From a candidate division KSB1 bacterium (GTDB lineage: Bacteria; Zhuqueibacterota; Zhuqueibacteria; Residuimicrobiales; Krinioviventaceae), in NCBI GenBank assembly GCA_034505495.1, contig JAPDQV010000031.1, forward strand, positions 1 to 47,823: a stretch of DNA of 47,823 nucleotides, written 5' to 3'. Both the position numbers and the translations under genes were made by a program. Under the pieces are notes generated by a model. That model saw only the letters and a list, made by a program, of their open reading frames with translations. It made no database searches and was not told the origin of the DNA. Shown in pieces: positions 43,925 to 47,823 of this stretch; the first letter of the stretch is position 1; each line of letters opens with the position of its first letter.

Positions 43925-45547
43925 CTATGCTCCTTTCGCCTCGCTCTCCGCCTTGCGTTCGATTTCCGCCAAAGCCTGCAGCAGACCGCGCCGCTCGGCC
44001 TCGCGCTTTACCGGTCCCCAAAAACCAATCGGACGCGTCTGCACATAAAGCTTGACCAGTCTGTCCATGTCGTCGGGTTTGGTCAACAACGTTACGGGAA
44101 TGTAGACCATTGCGACGAGAACGATGAGAATCCAAAACTGAATGTGCTGCGGCAGATCGTTCGGTATGACGCCGAAAGCCGGCAGAATCCAGACCACCAG
44201 CCAGCATATGCCCAGGTTGGCGATCCAGGCCGACAGGTAGCCCCAGGCATTGAAGCGCCACCAAATCACCTGAAGAATGTTGGGCAGCCACGTACCGGCA
44301 ACCATCAGCCAAAGGGCAAAAAAGAGCCAATCGACGATATCCCTGCCGATCATAATGCCGAAAAAGAAGGAACCGAGCAGAACCACGACGGTCATCCATC
44401 TGCCGACGCGCACGACTTTATCTTCGCTTGCCTGCGGGTTGATATAGTGGTGGTAAAGGTCGCGAGTGGCGTACATGGAACCTAAATTTAGAATACCGGC
44501 GATGGTCGAAATATGAATGGCAAGAATCGAGGCGAAAAAAAAGCCGACCATGCCGACGGGAAAATATTCAAAGCCGACTTTGAACCAAGCGAGGGCTGCT
44601 TCATCGCCGGAGAGTTTACCTTCGGTCATTACCACGACGGCAAGCACGGCCAAGGCCCAGATTGCATTGCGGAAAATGACGGCAGCTGCGCCCCACCAGA
44701 TGGAATAACCGGCATCTCTGACGTTGCGGGCCGACTGAATGCGCTGCGCCTCGACGAACCAGTCGAAATGCGTCGCCATGCCGAATCCGCCGAGAAAGGG
44801 AACGGCAATCATGGTAATCAGCCAAAGAATCGGATAGTCGCCCTTGGCAAAACCGGTGGAGCGGAAAGGATTGAGCATTTCGCTCATCCCCAGATTATGG
44901 AGACCGGCGACGATGTTGGCTGGACCTCCGGCAGCCATTGCCGCCCAAATGGACACCAAAATAATGACGATAAACATAGTAATGCCCTGCTGAACGTCTG
45001 CGATGATGACGCCCCAAAATCCCGCCGTGATGACATAAAGGCAACACAGGCTGGAAAAAAGCACCAATCCCACCCACAGCGGCCAACCGAACAGATAGTT
45101 GCAGACGTTGCCCATTGCAATGCCCACCCATCCGGCGATAAACATATTCATCGCCACCTGCCAGCCCGCCAACCAGCCGCGGATCAACTCGGCTCCAAGG
45201 CCGGAAAAGCGCTGCGTCGCCCATTCTGCTTGAGTTCCGGCCAAAGAGCGGCGAAATATGCGCGCCGAAACCCACGCACTTACGGCGCACCATCCGGCAA
45301 ACAGCGAGTACCACATGCCGTATAAACCATGGCGATAGACCATGCCGGAAAACCACATCGGCGTATCGGTGGCAGTATGGGTTGCAAAGTTGGAGGTGGC
45401 GGGAAGCCACCAAGGCAGCCCTCTGCCGGCGAGAAAAAAGTCGGCCCCAGACCGCTTGCCGAGACGATAGAACACGGCTCCGCAACCGATCATCAGCACC
45501 AGATAAGCGATCGTCCAAAAATAATCCAGGCCGGTAAAGTGAACCAT
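43925..45547 (-). CDS. Sodium:solute symporter (SSS/SLC5 family)
   Basis: This is a 540-residue inner-membrane transporter with about 13 hydrophobic segments. It starts HFTGLDYFWTIAYLVLMIGC, followed by FFLAGRGLPWWLPATSNFAT, the unwound first helix and Na-site region typical of the family. AVPFLGGFGMATHFDWFVEA and SILAIHISTIAGILNLGSMY are internal helices. The C-terminus is a charged cytoplasmic helix (REAERRGLLQALAEIE). It couples inward Na+ flow to uptake of an unknown solute, perhaps a sugar or carboxylate. GAGGAG lies 7 bases before the ATG. It leads a cluster with two tightly spaced small membrane-protein genes, then a 53-aa microprotein and a USP. Confidence 0.92.
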   Translation of the reverse strand: MVHFTGLDYFWTIAYLVLMIGCGAVFYRLGKRSGADFFLAGRGLPWWLPATSNFATHTATDTPMWFSGMVYRHGLYGMWYSLFAGWCAVSAWVSARIFRRSLAGTQAEWATQRFSGLGAELIRGWLAGWQVAMNMFIAGWVGIAMGNVCNYLFGWPLWVGLVLFSSLCCLYVITAGFWGVIIADVQQGITMFIVIILVSIWAAMAAGGPANIVAGLHNLGMSEMLNPFRSTGFAKGDYPILWLITMIAVPFLGGFGMATHFDWFVEAQRIQSARNVRDAGYSIWWGAAAVIFRNAIWALAVLAVVVMTEGKLSGDEAALAWFKVGFEYFPVGMVGFFFASILAIHISTIAGILNLGSMYATRDLYHHYINPQASEDKVVRVGRWMTVVVLLGSFFFGIMIGRDIVDWLFFALWLMVAGTWLPNILQVIWWRFNAWGYLSAWIANLGICWLVVWILPAFGVIPNDLPQHIQFWILIVLVAMVYIPVTLLTKPDDMDRLVKLYVQTRPIGFWGPVKREAERRGLLQALAEIERKAESEAKGA

Positions 45548-45611
45548 TCGAGTCTCCTCTAACAGATTGCGGATAATTAGGCCGGTTTAGCGGAATCGGA
45601 AAGACAAAAAC

Positions 45612-45639
45612 AATATAAAAATTTTTTATTCAACAACAA
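45612..45639 (-). promoter_or_regulatory. Putative promoter of the symporter cluster
   Basis: TTGTTG (45639-45634) and TATATT (45617-45612) on the minus strand are 16 bases apart, or TTG-N19-TATATTG. Transcription would start near 45605, about 58 bases ahead of the symporter ATG. Confidence 0.5.
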
Positions 45640-45655
45640 TTGTTTTCAATTGAAA
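45635..45655. promoter_or_regulatory. Adjacent palindromes overlapping the symporter promoter
   Basis: AACAATTGTT (45635-45644) and TTTCAATTGAAA (45644-45655) are perfect palindromes that share one base. They cover the -35 region of the symporter promoter and could be operator sites. Confidence 0.4.
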
Positions 45656-45671
45656 TGTTCGAGGAAAAAAT

Positions 45672-46778
45672 TTATCTGCCGTCCAATTCATGCAGGGCAA
45701 AAGCATAGGCGCCGACAAAGATCGCTCGTTCCGTTCCCAGGCGCGTCAATCCGACCCCTACCCGCTTGTGCGGGTTATAGCGGCAGGTTCGCTTTGTCCC
45801 TGGTATGAGCACCTCTATGCCGGTATCGGCGAGAAATGCCTCCCGCTGCTTCTCGTCTTCCAGATTGAAAACGACGGATTCGGTGCGGCGAACCTGAGAT
45901 CCGTCGGCAAGGCGGAGGCTGCCGTTCATTTCCGCAACCGCCGCCGGCAGAAAAAACGAAGCGGCGCCGGAAATCCCGCCGCCGATGACGACCAGCCCGT
46001 CGATCAAACTCGAAGCCAATGCAAGCGCATATCCCAACGCCTGGCCGAAAAGACGGTAGGCCTCCAAAGCCGCCTCCTGATCGCCGGGCAGATCGCCGCA
46101 GGCAATCGCAAAAATGTCGCGCGGAGAGACCGCAGATCCAGGAGGTATTCGGCAACGCTCCAAGTACAGCTTGACGACGCCGCGAATGCTGACGGTTTCC
46201 TCCGCCGACATATCTGGATGAAATTTGTTGGGAAAGGTCCAGATTTCTGCCCCGGCGGAGTTATCGCCCAAGAACAGCTCTCCCCTTCTTACAATTCCGG
46301 CGCCGAAACCGGTTCCGAGCGTTACCCCCAGCAGATTTTCATAATGTTTGGGATTCCCTGCCTCCTGCAGCCAAAGATTCACCTCCGGCAGGAAACCGGC
46401 GATTGCCTCGCCATAGGCGAACAGATCGCCGTCGTTGTTGATAAATACCGGCAGCTTGAAATAATCTTCAAGCATCGGTCCCACGGCAACGCCGCCGCGA
46501 TACCCGGGCAAGTTGACCAGATCACCGATGACGCCGTTTTCATAATCTGCCGGGCCGGGGAAAGCAATACTAACGGCAACGGGCGCACTAGGCAGACGAT
46601 TCAGAATCCGGGTAAAACCGTCCCTCAGTGTCTGCAGGCTTTGCTGCAGGTTACTTCCGTTGGATGGATAGCGAACGGGCTCAACGATGAGCCGATTTCC
46701 TTGGACTGCGGAAAAGACAAAATTCGTTCCTCCTGCGTCCAAAGTCATCACAATTCGTTCGTCATGCTCGTAACGCAC
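45672..46778 (-). CDS. ROK-family sugar kinase or regulator-like protein
   Basis: This 368-residue cytoplasmic protein carries the phosphate motif LDAGGTNFVF (about 13-22), the ROK motif SIAFPGPAD, the catalytic region FINNDGDLFAYGEA (Asp of NND), and GVTLGTGFGAGIV. The cysteine-rich zinc motif found in most ROK kinases is absent; the equivalent stretch is NSAGAEIWTFPNKFHPDMSA. The C-terminus has VVIGGGISGA. Substrate is probably a hexose, but the missing zinc site makes this uncertain. The GTG at 46778 is chosen because AAGGAG lies 6 bases before it; the ATG at 46784 abuts that site directly. No DNA-binding domain is present, so it is a kinase-type member. Confidence 0.82.
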   Translation of the reverse strand: MRYEHDERIVMTLDAGGTNFVFSAVQGNRLIVEPVRYPSNGSNLQQSLQTLRDGFTRILNRLPSAPVAVSIAFPGPADYENGVIGDLVNLPGYRGGVAVGPMLEDYFKLPVFINNDGDLFAYGEAIAGFLPEVNLWLQEAGNPKHYENLLGVTLGTGFGAGIVRRGELFLGDNSAGAEIWTFPNKFHPDMSAEETVSIRGVVKLYLERCRIPPGSAVSPRDIFAIACGDLPGDQEAALEAYRLFGQALGYALALASSLIDGLVVIGGGISGAASFFLPAAVAEMNGSLRLADGSQVRRTESVVFNLEDEKQREAFLADTGIEVLIPGTKRTCRYNPHKRVGVGLTRLGTERAIFVGAYAFALHELDGR

Positions 46779-46892
46779 ATCCATCTCCTTAAATAAAAAC
46801 ATAAGCGGCTGAATCGGACAACGACGATAAAAGTTTTTTTCTCTTGCCGCTTTAGAAACCTTCAAAACCGAAAACTTTATGATCGGTTCATA

Positions 46893-47823
46893 TCAGCGCC
46901 TCAATGAAACCGAAAGCGCCAAAGCAGTCAACAGAACCAGGACGGCACAGTAAAGGGATCTTTGCAGGCCGAATAGAGGTATTGCCAGTCCGCTCAGCGA
47001 CAAAGCCGAAAGACCGCCGCCGATGACATCCGCAGCATAAAGGCCGCCGAAATCGACGACACCGGTGACGAGACGAAATCGAGCGCACAGAATCGCAAAC
47101 GCAGCCCCGCCTGCGGCACCGGAAAGGAGAAACAACAGGAGCGTGCCGTACAAAGAGAGACGACCGCCGATCCATTCCAGCACCGGCAAAAGGATGAAGG
47201 CGAGGAGGATCATAAAAATCAGAACCTGTTCTAAAGCCGTGCCGACGGCAAACTGTTCACTTCTTTGATTGACGAATGCAGCAGAAGAAGCCATGCCGAT
47301 CATAAATGCTGCACTCAAAACGGCCAGCCAAGCGTAAATATAGCCAAATGCAACCTGGAAGGCAAGCAGCAATGCCAAGTTTAGGGCCATCACTGCAAAA
47401 CCGACCATGCCGGCAATGATAATAAATCCGCTGCCGCACCTGCTTTTTCTGTTCCAATATCCTAAGGCAAAGATTGTTGCCAGGACAATAAGAAAAAATA
47501 CAATAAATCGCTGAAAGGAAAGCTTTAATAAAACACCAACATGGCTCCTGCCGCTCGTCATCTTGTGCCATAATAGAAAGTCGGCCAGGTATTCGGCTGC
47601 GAGATCAATGTTTTTGCCCTGCTCTGCGAGTTCGCGGACTTGATGCAAAAGCGAGACTGAGCGAAGAGAGTCATAGAGAACGCTGAACATGGCGGGATGA
47701 AAGAAATCATGATGCGGTCCGAGCTTTTCATAGCGCCGGGCCAGCGAATCGACGGAAAAAGTAAAGTCGGCGTTCTGACCGGCTAAATAAGCGGCTTCGT
47801 CTCCAGGCAGCAGCACAACATGC
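46893..47823 (-). CDS. C-terminal part of a membrane-bound spermidine-synthase-like protein, cut by window edge
   Basis: This is a 309-residue C-terminal fragment, open at 47823 (its frame runs past the window end). It starts with soluble sequence (VVLLPGDEAAYLAGQNADFT) ending near residue 100. Seven or so membrane helices follow (FIVFFLIVLATIFAL, then a segment around VLIFMILLAFILLPVLEW). The late stretch GGLYAADVIGGGLSALSLSG recalls the membrane domain of spermidine/spermine-synthase fusion proteins in which "YAAD-GG-L-AL" is conserved. I infer that family from this motif only. It is followed by the ROK gene on the same strand, about 110 bases away. Confidence 0.6.
   Translation of the reverse strand, partial: HVVLLPGDEAAYLAGQNADFTFSVDSLARRYEKLGPHHDFFHPAMFSVLYDSLRSVSLLHQVRELAEQGKNIDLAAEYLADFLLWHKMTSGRSHVGVLLKLSFQRFIVFFLIVLATIFALGYWNRKSRCGSGFIIIAGMVGFAVMALNLALLLAFQVAFGYIYAWLAVLSAAFMIGMASSAAFVNQRSEQFAVGTALEQVLIFMILLAFILLPVLEWIGGRLSLYGTLLLFLLSGAAGGAAFAILCARFRLVTGVVDFGGLYAADVIGGGLSALSLSGLAIPLFGLQRSLYCAVLVLLTALALSVSLRR

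Noticed and set aside
44513..45325. 270-codon plus-strand open frame
   Set aside because: Antisense to the symporter; very rich in His, Asp and Gln from inverted membrane codons.
45690..46796. 368-codon plus-strand open frame
   Set aside because: Antisense to the ROK gene; low-complexity Arg/Gln-rich translation without motifs.
1..47823. tRNA genes, CRISPR arrays, insertion sequences, phage genes
   Set aside because: No T-arm-type tRNA sequence was seen outside the tmRNA, no regularly spaced direct repeats, and no transposase or integrase motifs, so none are reported.

Overview
The window is about 47.8 kb of dense bacterial chromosome with mostly short intergenic gaps. It probably comes from a member of the FCB superphylum outside the classical Bacteroidetes, such as Calditrichota, KSB1 or Ignavibacteria relatives. 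The reasons are: six proteins end in a type IX secretion (T9SS/Por) type C-terminal sorting domain, five of them with a YPNPFN- or YPNPFP-type motif; there is a PorV/PorQ-family outer-membrane protein; there is a TonB-dependent receptor with an N-terminal carboxypeptidase-regulatory-like domain; and several putative promoters fit TTG-N19/20-TAnnTT(T), which resembles both a sigma-70 and a Bacteroidetes-type promoter. No phage, integrase, complete insertion sequence, CRISPR array, tRNA or rRNA was seen. The phylum is an inference.

Region by region: (1) 1-5146, minus strand: an export operon (Yip1-like membrane protein, TolC-type channel, small lipoprotein, MacA-type fusion protein, LolD/MacB-type ATPase, and a MacB-type permease running off the window). 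(2) 5388-15647, minus: PorV-like protein, 1232-aa T9SS cargo, TonB-dependent receptor with a calcium-binding-type repeat insertion, and a BNR-repeat T9SS cargo. (3) 15826-20023: a small plus-strand lipoprotein, then a minus-strand subtilisin-like T9SS cargo protease. (4) 20062-20484, minus: tmRNA (ssrA) with promoter element and terminator. (5) 20510-26299, minus: branched-chain amino-acid genes leuD, leuC, ilvB and ilvD, preceded by a 37-codon ORF very rich in Ile, Leu and Val that may be a leader peptide. (6) 26360-28002, plus: glycyl-tRNA synthetase with a terminator. (7) 28001-33139: a barrel/coiled-coil envelope protein (minus), then a DUF3160 T9SS protein and an overlapping lipoprotein (plus). 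(8) 33144-34606, minus: adenosine-specific-kinase family protein, HAD phosphatase and a zinc-ribbon membrane microprotein. (9) 34688-39684, plus: M29 aminopeptidase, a SelW-like selenoprotein, an unknown protein, P5C dehydrogenase and a T9SS cargo, ending at a strong bidirectional terminator. (10) 39712-42096, minus: a seven-bladed FG-GAP propeller T9SS protein of mosaic base composition. (11) 42306-45547, minus: a sodium:solute symporter followed by three single- or double-pass small membrane proteins and a universal stress protein. (12) 45672-47823, minus: a ROK-family kinase and the C-terminal half of a membrane-bound spermidine-synthase-like protein.

The most notable finding is an unannotated selenoprotein gene (35872-36105). 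Its UGA lies in a C-x-x-U motif of the Rdx/SelW family and is followed at the right distance by a hairpin with a GGUCU loop like that of E. coli fdhF. Next in interest are the Ile/Leu/Val-rich leader ORF of the ilvD operon, the symporter plus three-microprotein plus USP cluster, and the TonB receptor/large cargo/PorV cassette. Much of the window concerns the cell envelope: T9SS cargo, outer-membrane receptors and efflux. The rest is amino-acid metabolism (BCAA synthesis, proline/peptide breakdown) and translation (glyS, ssrA).
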